A stretch of DNA of 64,000 nucleotides from JAAXGX01 sp965203565 (GCA_965203565.1 OZ241896.1:1488001-1552000); one strand, 5' to 3'. Shown: positions 33,686 through 42,832, counted from the first letter of the stretch. The notes: generated from the letters alone by a model not told the origin. Program-made: numbers and translations.

Positions 33686-35226
33686 GCAGGCTCCGCGCCG
33701 CCGCTGCGCAGGTCGAGCGCGGCCAGCACCCAGGGCGCCGCGTCGATTCCCCGCCGGCGCGCGTCGGACCGGACCGCCGCGAGCGCCGCCGCCGCCCGGT
33801 CCCGGAAGTCGCCGCTCCCGGTCAGGCCGGCCAGCCGGACCAGCACGCGCGCCGCCGCGCAGTTGAGGTCGAACGGCTTGAGCGGCTCGCGCAGCAGCCC
33901 GACGTCGCCGTCCGCGACGACCCGGTCGACGAATCCGCCCCCGGCGTCGTCCCACAGGGCGCGCATGGCGAACCGCATCAGCTCCTGCGCCACGTCCAGG
34001 TGGACGTCGCGGCCGGCGGCGCCGTACGCCTCCAGCAGGGCGGCGCTCACCTCGACCTGATCGGCCAGCAGGCCCCGCACGCTCCCGTCCGCGGCGCCGC
34101 CGACGGCGTGCGCCACGCCGCCGCCCCGTTCGTACGTCTCGCCGACCACCCGTTCGAGCGCCGCCACGGCGAACTCGGCCGGCGACGAGTCGTCGAACGC
34201 CTCGGCGGCGCGCAGGAACGCCGCCGCCATCCGCGCCGCGCCGTCGGCGTAGACGGAGCGGTCGACCGGCGGCGCGGCCCGCCGCGCGCGGCCCGCCGCG
34301 TCGGCCGCGTAGTAGCTTTCGTCGGCGAACTGACTGGCGAAGAACCCGCCGGCCGGCCGATCCGCCAGGTGGTCGCGGACGTAGCGGACGAGGTCCGCCG
34401 CCCGTTCGCGGTAGCGCGGCTCGCCGAGCACCCGCCAGCCTTCCAGCAGGAGATCGAGCGCGTCCGCGTTGACCGCGAGCAGCTTCTCGACGCGCGGCGC
34501 CGTCCAGTCGGCCGCCGCGCAGTAGCGGAAGACCCCGCCGTCCACGTCGTCGTACAGGCCGCCCCACCCGATCGCGTCGAGCGTCCGCGCGGCGGCCTCC
34601 CGCAGCGCGGCGCGCCCCTCGGCCGCGCGCCGCAGGCAGAACCGGACGGCCGGCGCATGCGCCTGCTTCGGTTCCGTCCCGAACCCGCCGTGCGCCGGGT
34701 CGAACGCTTCCAGCAGGCGCCGTTCGAGCCACGCGGCGCCGGGAGCGTCTTCGCCGTCTGCGCTGTCGTCGCCCTCTGCGTCCGGGGGGTCGGCGGCGCG
34801 CCCGGGCGGCGGGACGGCCCGGCGCGGCGGCCCGGAAACCTCCTCTCGCCGCCGCGCGAACGCCTCGGCGACCCGTTCGAGCAGCGTCGCCATCCGCTCA
34901 GGATCGACGAACGTCTCGCCGCCGAGCAGCTGACCGGCCGGCGTGAGGAACGCGGTGGTGGGCCAGCCGCCCAGGTGGTACCGTTCGCTGACGTCGGGGC
35001 GGCGGTCGGCGTCGACCGCGACCGGGACGAATCGGCGCGCGATCAGATCGCAGACCGCCGGGTCCCGGTATGTCACGCGCGCCATCTCGGCGCACCCGCG
35101 GCACCACGCCGCGCCGATCGCCAGGAGGACCGGCGCGCGCTCGGCGCGCGCCCGCGCGAACGCCGCGCCGCTCCACGGCAGCCAGGCCACCTGGCCGGGC
35201 GGGTCGCGCGCGGCGGCGGGCTCCAC
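33679..35226 (-). CDS. thioredoxin-domain protein of the DUF255/YyaL family
   Basis: The 515-residue protein opens with a thioredoxin-like domain containing IGAAWCRGCAEMARVTY (CxxC at ~42-45) and GGWPTTAFLTPAGQLLGG. An (alpha/alpha)6-barrel-like region follows (WGGLYDDVDGGVFRYCAAADWTAPRVEKLL and similar). The usual YyaL length is 600-700 residues, so this is a compact form with a Pro/Asp-rich linker near residue 150. The precise function is unknown; a redox or sugar-related role is proposed for the family. Transcribed with transketolase, divergent from the dehydrogenase gene. Confidence 0.85.
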   Translation of the reverse strand: MEPAAARDPPGQVAWLPWSGAAFARARAERAPVLLAIGAAWCRGCAEMARVTYRDPAVCDLIARRFVPVAVDADRRPDVSERYHLGGWPTTAFLTPAGQLLGGETFVDPERMATLLERVAEAFARRREEVSGPPRRAVPPPGRAADPPDAEGDDSADGEDAPGAAWLERRLLEAFDPAHGGFGTEPKQAHAPAVRFCLRRAAEGRAALREAAARTLDAIGWGGLYDDVDGGVFRYCAAADWTAPRVEKLLAVNADALDLLLEGWRVLGEPRYRERAADLVRYVRDHLADRPAGGFFASQFADESYYAADAAGRARRAAPPVDRSVYADGAARMAAAFLRAAEAFDDSSPAEFAVAALERVVGETYERGGGVAHAVGGAADGSVRGLLADQVEVSAALLEAYGAAGRDVHLDVAQELMRFAMRALWDDAGGGFVDRVVADGDVGLLREPLKPFDLNCAAARVLVRLAGLTGSGDFRDRAAAALAAVRSDARRRGIDAAPWVLAALDLRSGGAEPAC

Positions 35227-35229
35227 GGG

Positions 35230-35248
35230 CGGCGATTATAATCGCCGC
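35230..35248. promoter_or_regulatory. palindromic -10 region shared by divergent genes
   Basis: CGGCGATTATAATCGCCG is a perfect 18-base palindrome with TATAAT in its centre, located between the start codons at 35226 and 35261. It could serve as -10 element or operator in both directions. No good -35 box is visible on either side. Confidence 0.4.
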
Positions 35249-35260
35249 GGACTGCACGGC

Positions 35261-36277
35261 ATGGCGCACCGGATTACATTGATCCCGGGCGACGGGATCG
35301 GCCCCGAAGTCACCGGCGCGGTCGTGCAGGTGCTCGACCGCGCCGGGTTCGACGTCGAGTGGGAGCGCGAGTCGGCGGGCGCCGCGGAGGCGGAACGGTC
35401 GGGCGAGCCGCTGCCCCGGCGCGTCCTCGACGCGATCCGCCGCAACCGCGTCGCCCTCAAGGGGCCGATCGGCACGCCGATAGGCTCCGGGTTCCCGAGC
35501 GTCAACGTCGAGCTCCGCCGCACGCTCGACCTGTACGCGAACCTCCGCCCCGTCTCCACGCTTCCCGGCTTCCGGACCCGTTACGACGGCGTCGACCTGG
35601 TCGTCGTCCGCGAGAACACCGAAGACCTGTACTCCGGCCTCGAGCACGTGGTGGTTCCCGGCGTCGTCGAGTCGCTGAAGATCATCACCGCGAAGGCGTC
35701 GGAGCGGATTGCGCGGTTCGCGTTCGCTTACGCCGCGCGGCATGGGCGCGCCGGGGTGACCGCCGTGCACAAGGCGAACATCATGAAGCTGGGCGACGGG
35801 CTGTTCCTCGACTCGGTCCGCTCGGTCGCCCGCGGCCACCCGGCGATCCGGTACGACGAGCGGATCGTCGACGCGGCCTGCATGCAGCTCGTCATGGACC
35901 CGTCGCAGTTCGATGTCCTGCTGCTGCCGAACCTGTACGGCGACATCGTCTCGGACCTGTGCGCCGGGCTGGTGGGCGGCCTGGGGCTGGCGCCGTCGGC
36001 GAACCTCGGCGACGGCCTCGCCGTCTTCGAAGCGGTGCACGGCGCCGCGCCCGATGTCGCGGGTCAGGGGCGGGCGAACCCGACGGCGCTGCTCCGGTCG
36101 GCCCTGATGATGCTGCGTCACCTCGGCGAGGACGGCGCGGCCGACCGGATCGACGCCGCGCTCCTGCAGGTGCTCGCCGACGGCCGGATCCTGACGCCCG
36201 ACCTCGGCGGCGACGCCGGCACGCAGGCGTTCACGGACGCGATTTCGCGGAAGCTGGAGAAGGGGGCGACTCGGTAA
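35261..36277 (+). CDS. isocitrate/isopropylmalate dehydrogenase family protein (probable NAD-isocitrate dehydrogenase)
   Basis: The 338-residue protein has ITLIPGDGIGPEVT at its N-terminus, the substrate motif SVNVELRRTLDLYANLRP (the serine and arginines that bind the acid), RENTEDLYSGLEH, the catalytic lysine/tyrosine region VTAVHKANIMKLGDGLF and the metal site NLYGDIVSDLCAGLVGG. EAVHGAAPDVAGQGRANP closes the NAD site. ENTEDLY is characteristic of NAD-dependent isocitrate dehydrogenases rather than LeuB. The 3' end overlaps the convergent OsmC gene by 47 bases. Confidence 0.9.
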   Translation: MAHRITLIPGDGIGPEVTGAVVQVLDRAGFDVEWERESAGAAEAERSGEPLPRRVLDAIRRNRVALKGPIGTPIGSGFPSVNVELRRTLDLYANLRPVSTLPGFRTRYDGVDLVVVRENTEDLYSGLEHVVVPGVVESLKIITAKASERIARFAFAYAARHGRAGVTAVHKANIMKLGDGLFLDSVRSVARGHPAIRYDERIVDAACMQLVMDPSQFDVLLLPNLYGDIVSDLCAGLVGGLGLAPSANLGDGLAVFEAVHGAAPDVAGQGRANPTALLRSALMMLRHLGEDGAADRIDAALLQVLADGRILTPDLGGDAGTQAFTDAISRKLEKGATR

Positions 36278-36731
36278 TATCGGCCTCGATGTTTACGTCG
36301 ATGCAGCCGCGGACGGTGTTCCAGGCCGGGCAGCCGGCCGGATGCGCGGCCACGGCGCGCTCGGCCGCCGCACGCTGGCCGGACGGCACGGTCAGCGCGT
36401 ACCGCACCCGGATCCGCGTGATCCGCAGCACCTTGTCCACCGCTTCCACGTCGCCCTCGACGGCGGCGGCGATCGCGTCGGGCGGCGCCGGAACGTCGCG
36501 CGCCTCCAGCGCGCGGGCCAGCGTTCCGAGCAGTCAGGCGCCGACCGCCGCGACGATGTGATCGAGCGTCGCCGGAACCTCTTCGTCCGGTTCGACGCCG
36601 TAGAACCGCTGGATGCCGCCGTGGACGCCGAACCGGATCGGCGCGTCGAAGTTCTCGAGCCGCGCCTGCCGGATCGGCCCGCGCACCCGTTCGATCCGCA
36701 TGCGGCTGGTGTGGACGACCTCTCCCATCAC
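36231..36731 (-). CDS. OsmC-family peroxiredoxin-like protein with in-frame UGA at the catalytic cysteine (candidate selenoprotein)
   Basis: Read through one TGA (36536-36534), the 166-residue product is a complete OsmC/Ohr-type protein: MRIERVRGPIRQARLENFDAP in parts, the mid-helix TLDHIVAAVGA-U-LLGTLARALEAR, and the C-terminal HPAGCPAWNTVRGCIDVNI. The UGA sits at residue 66, exactly where OsmC proteins have the peroxidatic cysteine; the partner cysteine remains at 134. Downstream of UGA (36527-36490) the mRNA can form GGAACG/CGUUCC and CGCGC/GCGCG stems with a GCUGGAG loop, about 23 bases from UGA, in the range of a bacterial SECIS. OsmC-like selenoproteins are known. A nonsense mutation is the alternative. 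Confidence 0.75.
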
Positions 36732-36785
36732 TTCCCCCTCCCACGGGCGGCCCCCGTTCGATCGGGAATGCTACAATTCCGAATC

Positions 36786-37370
36786 ATGCCCAAGTCAAGC
36801 GTCACGCTGCGTTCGTCGGCGTTCACCGCGGCGCTCGTGGCCGGCGCGCTCGTGTGCGCCGGCGCGTCGGCCGCCACTCGATCCGCCGCCGCGCCGCCGC
36901 CCGCCGGGCCCGCGCAGACGGACGACGGTCCGGAGGGGGTCGTCAACTACACGCGCGTCGATGCGACCGTCGCCTGCGCCGGCGCCACGCCGCCGGAAGC
37001 GATGGCCGGCCTGAAGGCGCGCGGCTTCTCGGCCGTCGTCAACTTCCGCACCGCCGGCGAGCGGGGCGCCTCGGTCGACGCCGGGAGGGCGGCGGCCGAA
37101 GCGGCCGGCCTGAAATATTTCCACCTGCCGTTCCGCCAGCCGAGCGCGCAGATCGTGGAGACGTTCCTCGACACCGTGTCGGAGCCGTCGAACCAGCCGG
37201 TGTACATCCATTGCGGCTCGGCGAACCGGGTCGGCGCCCTGTGGCTGATCAAGCGGGTGAAGCTGGACGGCTGGGCGGTGGACCGCGCGCTGGCGGAAGC
37301 GGAGACGATCGGACTGCGCAGCAAGGCGCTCAGGGAGTTCGCGCTCGACTACGTGAACAGCCCGTGCTGA
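36786..37370 (+). CDS. secreted tyrosine-phosphatase-like protein (DUF442/BLH-type), C-terminus altered by a repeat
   Basis: The 194-residue protein has an N-terminal signal/anchor (AFTAALVAGALVCAGASAA) and a phosphatase-like domain: YTRVDATVACAGATPPEAM, LKARGFSAVVNFRTAGERG, and the active-site loop VYIHCGSANRVGALWLIK. It resembles the beta-lactamase-hydrolase-like phosphatase family; substrates are unknown. The last four residues (NSPC) and the TGA stop lie inside palindromic copy E, which begins at 37358, so the natural C-terminus has been replaced. Confidence 0.8.
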   Translation: MPKSSVTLRSSAFTAALVAGALVCAGASAATRSAAAPPPAGPAQTDDGPEGVVNYTRVDATVACAGATPPEAMAGLKARGFSAVVNFRTAGERGASVDAGRAAAEAAGLKYFHLPFRQPSAQIVETFLDTVSEPSNQPVYIHCGSANRVGALWLIKRVKLDGWAVDRALAEAETIGLRSKALREFALDYVNSPC

Positions 37371-37514
37371 AAGTCCCGCTGCATTCGAGCAGCGATGCAT
37401 CCCGCCTGACGGCGTTGTTCGTCGGTTGCGTATGCCCAATATGCGCCCTCCTCACGCCTTGTCAGGCGGGCGCCTCGCCGCTCTCGGCGCCCCGCGGGAT
37501 TCCACCACGGGCTG
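37358..37514 (+). mobile_element. 157-bp palindromic element, copy E
   Basis: Left end CAGCCCGTGCTGAAAG and right end CCACCACGGGCTG. The flanks TGAA and TGCA match at three of four positions, so the duplication has decayed. It supplies the stop codon of the upstream phosphatase gene and ends six bases before the ATG of the decarboxylase gene, so it also forms that gene's immediate upstream region. Confidence 0.85.
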
Positions 37515-37520
37515 TGCAGA

Positions 37521-38990
37521 ATGGCGCCTGACCGGCCGGGGGCGCTCGGCGACATGGGGCCGGACGAGTTCCGGCGCCACGGCCATGCGCTGATCGACTG
37601 GGTCGCCGCCTACCTGAACGAGTCCGACCGCTACCCGGTCCTGTCGCGCGCCGCGCCCGGCGAGATCCGCGGCAGCCTGCCCGAGGCGCCGCCGGAGGCC
37701 GGCGCGCCGTTCGACGAGATCTTCTCCGACTTCGAACGCCTCCTCCTGCCCGGCGTCACCCACTGGAACCACCCCGGCTTCTTCGCTTACTTCGCCATTT
37801 CCGGCAGCGGCCCCGGCGTGCTGGCGGAGCTGCTCTCGGCCGCCCTCAACGTGCAGGCGATGCTGTGGCGCACGTCGCCCGCCGCGACCGAGCTGGAGGA
37901 GGTGGCGCTCGGCTGGCTGCGGCGACTGCTCGGCCTGCCGGCGGCGTTCGAGGGGGTGATCTACGACACTGCGTCGGTGGCGAGCCTCCACGCACTGGCG
38001 GCGGCGCGCGAAGCGGCCGTCCCCGGCGTGCGCGCCGACGGACTGGCGGGCGGCGCCCCCTGCCGGGTCTACGCTTCCGAACACGCCCACTCGTCGATAG
38101 ACAAGGCGGTGATGACGTTGGGGCTCGGGCAGCGCGCGCTGCGGCGGATAGCCGTCGACGCCGAGTTCCGGATGCGGCCGGACGCCCTGCGCGCCGCCGT
38201 GGCCGACGACCGGGCGCACGGCCGGACGCCGATGGCGGTGGTGGCGACCGTCGGCACGACCTCGATGACCAGCGTCGACCCGGTGGCCGAGATCGCCGCG
38301 ATCTGCGAGGCGGAACGGCTCTGGCTGCACGTGGACGCCGCGTACGCGGGCGCGGCGGCGATCGTCCCGGAGACGGCGTGCGTCCTGGACGGGTGCGGGC
38401 GCGCCGACTCTCTCGTGGTCAACCCGCACAAGTGGCTGTTCACGCCGTTCGACCTGAGCGCGTTCTACTCGCGCCGCATGGACGCCGTCCGCGCCGCGTT
38501 CGCCCTGACGCCCGACTACCTCGCCACGCCGGAGGCCGGGCAGGTCCGGAACCTGATGGACACCGGCCTGCAGCTCGGCCGCCGCTTCCGGGCGCTCAAG
38601 CTGTGGGCGGTGCTGCGCTACTTCGGCGCCGCCGGCCTCCGCGCCCGGCTGGCCGAGCACATGCGCCTGGCGCGGCTGTTCGCGGGCTGGGTGGACGGCA
38701 GCGACGACTTCGAGCGGCTGGCCCCCGCGCCGCTGAGCGTCGTCTGCTTCCGGGCGCGGCCGCGGAAGCCGGCGGGCGGCGACCGGGACGATCGCCTCGA
38801 TCGGCTCAATGCGCAGGTGCTGGAGGCGGTCAACGCCTCGGGCGAAGTGTTCCTGTCGCACACGCGGATCGACGGCCGGTTCGCGCTGCGTCTGGCTATC
38901 GGCCACGTCCGGACCGCGGAGCGGCACGTGACGCGGGCGTGGACGCTCCTGCAGGACGCCGCCGCCCGGTTCGGGGACGGCCCGGCCTGA
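37521..38990 (+). CDS. pyridoxal-dependent decarboxylase (aromatic-L-amino-acid decarboxylase family)
   Basis: The 489-residue group II decarboxylase has HWNHPGFFAYFAISGSGPGVLAELL at residues ~75-100, the cofactor region YASEHAHSSIDKA, the aspartate in WLHVDAAYAGAA, and the PLP lysine in SLVVNPHKWLFTPFDLSAFY. Tryptophan, tyrosine or DOPA-type substrates are likely, but specificity cannot be read off. ATG at 37554 (MGPDEFRRHGHALIDW) is probably the original start, since the ATG at 37521 has no ribosome site and abuts the repeat. Confidence 0.9.
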   Translation: MAPDRPGALGDMGPDEFRRHGHALIDWVAAYLNESDRYPVLSRAAPGEIRGSLPEAPPEAGAPFDEIFSDFERLLLPGVTHWNHPGFFAYFAISGSGPGVLAELLSAALNVQAMLWRTSPAATELEEVALGWLRRLLGLPAAFEGVIYDTASVASLHALAAAREAAVPGVRADGLAGGAPCRVYASEHAHSSIDKAVMTLGLGQRALRRIAVDAEFRMRPDALRAAVADDRAHGRTPMAVVATVGTTSMTSVDPVAEIAAICEAERLWLHVDAAYAGAAAIVPETACVLDGCGRADSLVVNPHKWLFTPFDLSAFYSRRMDAVRAAFALTPDYLATPEAGQVRNLMDTGLQLGRRFRALKLWAVLRYFGAAGLRARLAEHMRLARLFAGWVDGSDDFERLAPAPLSVVCFRARPRKPAGGDRDDRLDRLNAQVLEAVNASGEVFLSHTRIDGRFALRLAIGHVRTAERHVTRAWTLLQDAAARFGDGPA

Positions 38991-39083
38991 CCAAGCGGTG
39001 CGAAGCCCCCTGCGACGCAGGCGCGCAGTACGAAGGAAGCCCTACCCGAACCGGAAAACTGCGAACCGCCGCGCGGCTGACGA

Positions 39084-39449
39084 TCAGTCGGCTGAGATGT
39101 GCTTGACCGCGTCGGTGGTGATCGTCTTCATGCCGCCCGACTCGGTGACGTCGCCGGTCACCTCGACGGTGTGGCTCATGTGGGGCGCGAGCGCGGCGTT
39201 GTTGTCCGACGTCACGCCGCCGGCCAGCATGTACACCTCGCCGCCCGCGGTGACGAGCGCCACGCCCATCCCCTTCATCGCGCAGTCCTTGGCGCAGGCC
39301 GCGTGGCCCGACCCGGACCCCGCTTCCGCGCCGCGCTTCGTGTAGCAGGCATGATCGACCAGTTCGCCGGTGACGGTCATCTCCGCCGCCAGCGCCGGAA
39401 CGGCGGCCACGGCCGCCGCCGCCGTCAACGTCAGGACCAAGCGTCGCAT
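39084..39449 (-). CDS. small secreted cysteine-rich protein
   Basis: The 121-residue protein has a clear signal peptide (MRRLVLTLTAAAAVAAVPALA) followed by MTVTGELVDHACYTKRG, GHAACAKDCAMKGMGVALVT and VYMLAGGVTSDNNAALAPHMSHTVEVTG. Three cysteines, several histidines and methionines suggest metal or redox binding. Similar short proteins with CYT...CAxxCAxxG occur in Acidobacteria, but I know no assigned function. A GGAGG sequence precedes the start. It is monocistronic. Confidence 0.75.
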   Translation of the reverse strand: MRRLVLTLTAAAAVAAVPALAAEMTVTGELVDHACYTKRGAEAGSGSGHAACAKDCAMKGMGVALVTAGGEVYMLAGGVTSDNNAALAPHMSHTVEVTGDVTESGGMKTITTDAVKHISAD

Positions 39450-39613
39450 CTCAACCTCCTCGGGAGGAGTCTCCCCCCGGATGAACGGCCTGCCGATCCG
39501 CTCCGACCGCCGGCGGCAGGCCCGGGCAGAACCGCCGATGAAACGCCAAGTATTCCGCTCATCGGAGGCGATGTCAAGGACAGGCCGCGAGCCGCGCGAT
39601 ATACTCGCCGCCC

Positions 39614-40912
39614 ATGGACCCCGCCGCCGTCTCGCTCGGGGCGCTGCTCGTCACCATCGTCGCCAGTTGCACTATCCGGCTCCACGTCGGGTTCCTCGCA
39701 ATCGCCCTCGGCTGGCTGGTCGGCGTGTACGTGGCGGGGATGAGCCCCCGCGACGTCATGGCCGGTTTCCCGGCGCGCCTCTTCCTCACGCTGGCCGGGG
39801 TCACCCTGCTCTTCTCGCAGGCGCAGGCGAACGGCACGCTCGACCGGGTCGCGCGGAAGGCGGTGGCGTACTGCCGGGGGAACGTCGGGGTCATCCCGAT
39901 GATGTTCTTCGCGCTCTCGCTGGCGCTCGCCTCGGCCGGGCCGGGCAACATCGCGACCACCGCCCTGGTCGCGCCGATGGCGATGGCGGTGGCGGGGCAG
40001 ATCGGCGTGCCGGCGTTCCTGATGGCGATCATGGTGGGGAACGGCGCGAACGCCGGGGCGCTCTCGCCGATCGCCCCGACCGGCGTGATCGTCAACGGGG
40101 TGATGGCCGACATCGGCCTCGACGGTTTCGAACGGCTGACGTACCTGAACAACCTGACGGCGCACGCCGTGATCGCGTTCACGGCGTACTTCCTGTTCGG
40201 CGGGTGGCGGCTGCTGGGCCGGCGTCACGCCGGCGCGGTGGCCATGCCGCCCGCCGCTGGCGGCGGCGGAGCGGGCGGCGACGGACGGGCGGACGACGGT
40301 TTCACGCCGGCGCAGTGGACCACGCTCGCCGTCATCGGGGCGCTGGTGACGAGCGTCGTGCTGTTCGACGTGCACGTCGGGCTGGGCGCCTTCGCCGGCG
40401 CCGTCCTGCTGGCGCTGCTCAAGGCCGGCGACGAGATGGAGGCGGTGAAGATCATGCCGTGGCGCGTCATCATGATGGTGTGCGGCGTGACGGTGCTGAT
40501 CGCCGTCCTGCAGGCGACGGGCGGCCTCGACCTGTTCACCCGGCTGCTCGCCGGCCTGTCGACTCCGGACACCGTGACCGGCGTCATCGCCTTCTCGACC
40601 GGCTTCGTGTCGATCTACAGCAGCACGTCCGGCGTGGTCCTCCCGGCGTTCCTGCCGACCGTCCCCGGTCTGGCCGAGCAGCTCGGCGGCGTCGCGCCGC
40701 TGGCGATCGCCTCGGCGATGAACGTCGGCGGCCACCTGGTCGACGTGTCGCCGCTGTCGACCCTCGGCGCGCTCTGCATGGCCGCCGCCCCCGCCGGCGA
40801 GGACAGCCGGGCGCTGTTCAACAAGCTGATGGCCTGGGGGCTGTCGATGACGGTGATCGGCGGACTGCTCTGCTGGCTGCTGTTCACCGTGCTGCGCATA
40901 GGAATCGCCTGA
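39614..40912 (+). CDS. SLC13/MatC-like dicarboxylate transporter
   Basis: The 432-residue integral membrane protein has about 11-12 hydrophobic segments. Its N-terminal half (LHVGFLAIALGWLVGVYVAGMSPRDVMAGFPARLFLTLAGV in parts, SLALASAGPGNIATTALVAPMAM) matches the MatC N-terminal domain of malonate/dicarboxylate carriers. The repeat motif in the C-terminal half (VSIYSSTSGVVLPAFLPTVPGL, INVGGHLVDVSPLSTLGAL-like) fits the inverted-repeat fold. A Gly/Ala-rich loop near 215-235 separates the halves. The substrate is inferred to be a C3-C4 dicarboxylate. Confidence 0.85.
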   Translation: MDPAAVSLGALLVTIVASCTIRLHVGFLAIALGWLVGVYVAGMSPRDVMAGFPARLFLTLAGVTLLFSQAQANGTLDRVARKAVAYCRGNVGVIPMMFFALSLALASAGPGNIATTALVAPMAMAVAGQIGVPAFLMAIMVGNGANAGALSPIAPTGVIVNGVMADIGLDGFERLTYLNNLTAHAVIAFTAYFLFGGWRLLGRRHAGAVAMPPAAGGGGAGGDGRADDGFTPAQWTTLAVIGALVTSVVLFDVHVGLGAFAGAVLLALLKAGDEMEAVKIMPWRVIMMVCGVTVLIAVLQATGGLDLFTRLLAGLSTPDTVTGVIAFSTGFVSIYSSTSGVVLPAFLPTVPGLAEQLGGVAPLAIASAMNVGGHLVDVSPLSTLGALCMAAAPAGEDSRALFNKLMAWGLSMTVIGGLLCWLLFTVLRIGIA

Positions 40913-40931
40913 CGCCGGGTCCCGGCCTGCT

Positions 40932-42044
40932 TCAGGACTCCTTCACGAGGTCGTAGCTCGTGCTCCGCCCGCCGCCCGGACTGCGGACCAGGACGCCGCG
41001 GTCGAGCAGGTGCGTGACGTCCCGCAGCGCGGTGTCCTGGGAGCACTTGGCGAGCTTCGCCCATTTCGACGTCGTGAGCTTCCCCTCGAACCCGTCCAGC
41101 AGACGGTTCAGCACGCGCCGCTGGCGCTCGCTGAGCGGCAGGCCGGCCGCGCGGCTCCAGAACCGCGCCTTTTCGACGACCGCATCGAGCGTCGTCCGCG
41201 ACCGGTCGATCGCCCGGCCGAGACAGGCGAGAAACCAGACCATCCACTCCGAAACGTCGGTCGTTCCCCGCTGGGTCCGCTCCAGCACGCCGTAATAGGC
41301 GGCGCGATCCTCCCGGATTTGCGACGACATGCTGTAGAACCGTTGCGCGCTCCGCTCGGACCGGGCCAGCGCCATGTCGGTGACCGCCCGCGCCAGGCGG
41401 CCGTTGCCGTCGTCGAACGGGTGGATGGTCACGAATCGGAGATGGGCCAGCCCGGCCACGAGCACCGGATCGATCTCGCCAGGCGCGTTGAACCAGTCGA
41501 GGAACGCCTGCATCTCACCGTCGAGCCGCCCGGCGGCCGGCGCCTCGAAGTGCACGCGCTCCCGGCCCGCGGGTCCGGACACCACCTGCATCGGACCGGC
41601 CGCGTCGTCACGCCACCTGCCGGCCGCAATCCGGCGCAGTCCGCTCCGGCCGGCCGGGAAGAGCGACGCGTGCCAGCCGCAAAGCCGCTCGGCCGTCAGC
41701 GGCCGTTCGTGGCGCCCGGTCGCATCGAGCGTCATTTCGACGATCCCGTCGACGTCGCGGCCCGTGCGGGCGAGTCCGCCTGCGTCCATGCCGAGACGCC
41801 GGGCGATCGAGGATCGGACCTGCTCCGCGTCGAGCGTTTCCCCCTCTATGTCGCTGCTCTTCACGACTTCGTCCGTAAGCGATCGGAGGGACGCTTCCCG
41901 CCGCAGATCGAAGCCGAGCGCCTCCATGCGGCCGACGAGGAGTCCCTGCCGATGCCGGACGTCGGCCAGCAGCTCGACGCTCACGTCGGGCCGCCAGCGC
42001 AAGGCGGGCCAGTCCGGTTGCTGGTGGATGTACTTTCTCCGCAC
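40932..42044 (-). CDS. Fic family AMP-transferase-type protein
   Basis: The 370-residue protein has an N-terminal Fic_N-type domain, the inhibitory helix SSDIEGE (the S-xxx-EG motif that blocks ATP), the catalytic HPFDDGNGRLAR with His and all phosphate-binding residues, and a C-terminal winged helix (TSKWAKLAKCSQDTALRDVTHLLDRGVLVRS in pieces). Proteins of this layout modify or regulate cellular targets by AMPylation or act as transcriptional regulators. It stands alone, and no obvious antitoxin is needed because the inhibitory motif is internal. Confidence 0.93.
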   Translation of the reverse strand: MRRKYIHQQPDWPALRWRPDVSVELLADVRHRQGLLVGRMEALGFDLRREASLRSLTDEVVKSSDIEGETLDAEQVRSSIARRLGMDAGGLARTGRDVDGIVEMTLDATGRHERPLTAERLCGWHASLFPAGRSGLRRIAAGRWRDDAAGPMQVVSGPAGRERVHFEAPAAGRLDGEMQAFLDWFNAPGEIDPVLVAGLAHLRFVTIHPFDDGNGRLARAVTDMALARSERSAQRFYSMSSQIREDRAAYYGVLERTQRGTTDVSEWMVWFLACLGRAIDRSRTTLDAVVEKARFWSRAAGLPLSERQRRVLNRLLDGFEGKLTTSKWAKLAKCSQDTALRDVTHLLDRGVLVRSPGGGRSTSYDLVKES

Positions 42045-42190
42045 AATATGCGGCCATTGTAGCCGCTATTCTCCGCAACCGCCGCGGGGATGCGGAGACC
42101 GACTGTTTCGGAGTCGTCGCCGTCGTCGTGTGGAGCGCCGTCGGGCGCCTTGACGCGGCGGAAGCGCCGGTCCGGCGGTGCGCGTCGTGC

Positions 42191-42832
42191 TCACCGGATC
42201 CGCCCGCCGTCGAGCGTCAGCACGCGGTCGGCGATCCGGCGCACCTCGTCGACGGCGTGCGAGACGTAGATCATCGGCAGCGCGAGCTCGTCCCGCACCC
42301 GTTCGATGTACGGGAGGACGCGCTCCCGTAGCTGCGGGTCCACCGCTGCGAGCGGCTCGTCGAGCAGGAGGAGCGCCGGGGCCGACGTCAGTGCGCGGGC
42401 CATCGCCACCCGTTGCCGCTCGCCGCCGGACAGCTCCCGCACCCCGCGGTCGAGCAGGTCGTCGATCTCGAGCAGCCGCGTCACCGCGTCGAACGACACG
42501 GCGCCCCGGGCCGATCCGTACGCCACGTTGCGGCGCACGCTCAGGTGGGGGAACAGCGCGACGTCCTGCGGGACGTAGCCGACCTGCCGGAGGCGCGGCG
42601 GCGCGTCCACGCCCCGCGCCGCGTCGAAGAGCGTCCGGGAGCCGACCGTGATCCGGCCGGCCCGCGGACGCTTCAGGCCGGCGACGGCTTCGAGCAGCGT
42701 CGTCTTGCCCGCCCCGGACGGACCGACCAGCGCCAGCGCGCGGGCTTCGACGCGCTCGTGCACGTCCAGGGTGAACGCGCCCTGCGTGAGCGTGAAGTCG
42801 AGGACGATCGGCAGGGGCGATGCGGCCGTCAC
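42191..42832 (-). CDS. modC: molybdate ABC transporter ATPase
   Basis: The 213-residue ATPase has Walker A GPSGAGKTT, Q-loop VGYVPQDVALFPHLSV, signature LSGGERQRVAMARAL, Walker B LLLLDEPLAAVD and switch VSHAVDEV. It ends soon after the ATPase domain, so the C-terminal mop/TOBE domain of standard ModC (~350 residues) is absent. The GTG start at 42832 overlaps modB by four bases. Confidence 0.9.
   Translation of the reverse strand: MTAASPLPIVLDFTLTQGAFTLDVHERVEARALALVGPSGAGKTTLLEAVAGLKRPRAGRITVGSRTLFDAARGVDAPPRLRQVGYVPQDVALFPHLSVRRNVAYGSARGAVSFDAVTRLLEIDDLLDRGVRELSGGERQRVAMARALTSAPALLLLDEPLAAVDPQLRERVLPYIERVRDELALPMIYVSHAVDEVRRIADRVLTLDGGRIR

Noticed and set aside
31766..34732. Fusion of the thioredoxin-domain protein with transketolase
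   Set aside because: The two genes are in different frames; the apparent fusion comes from a frame that is open by chance upstream of the transketolase start.
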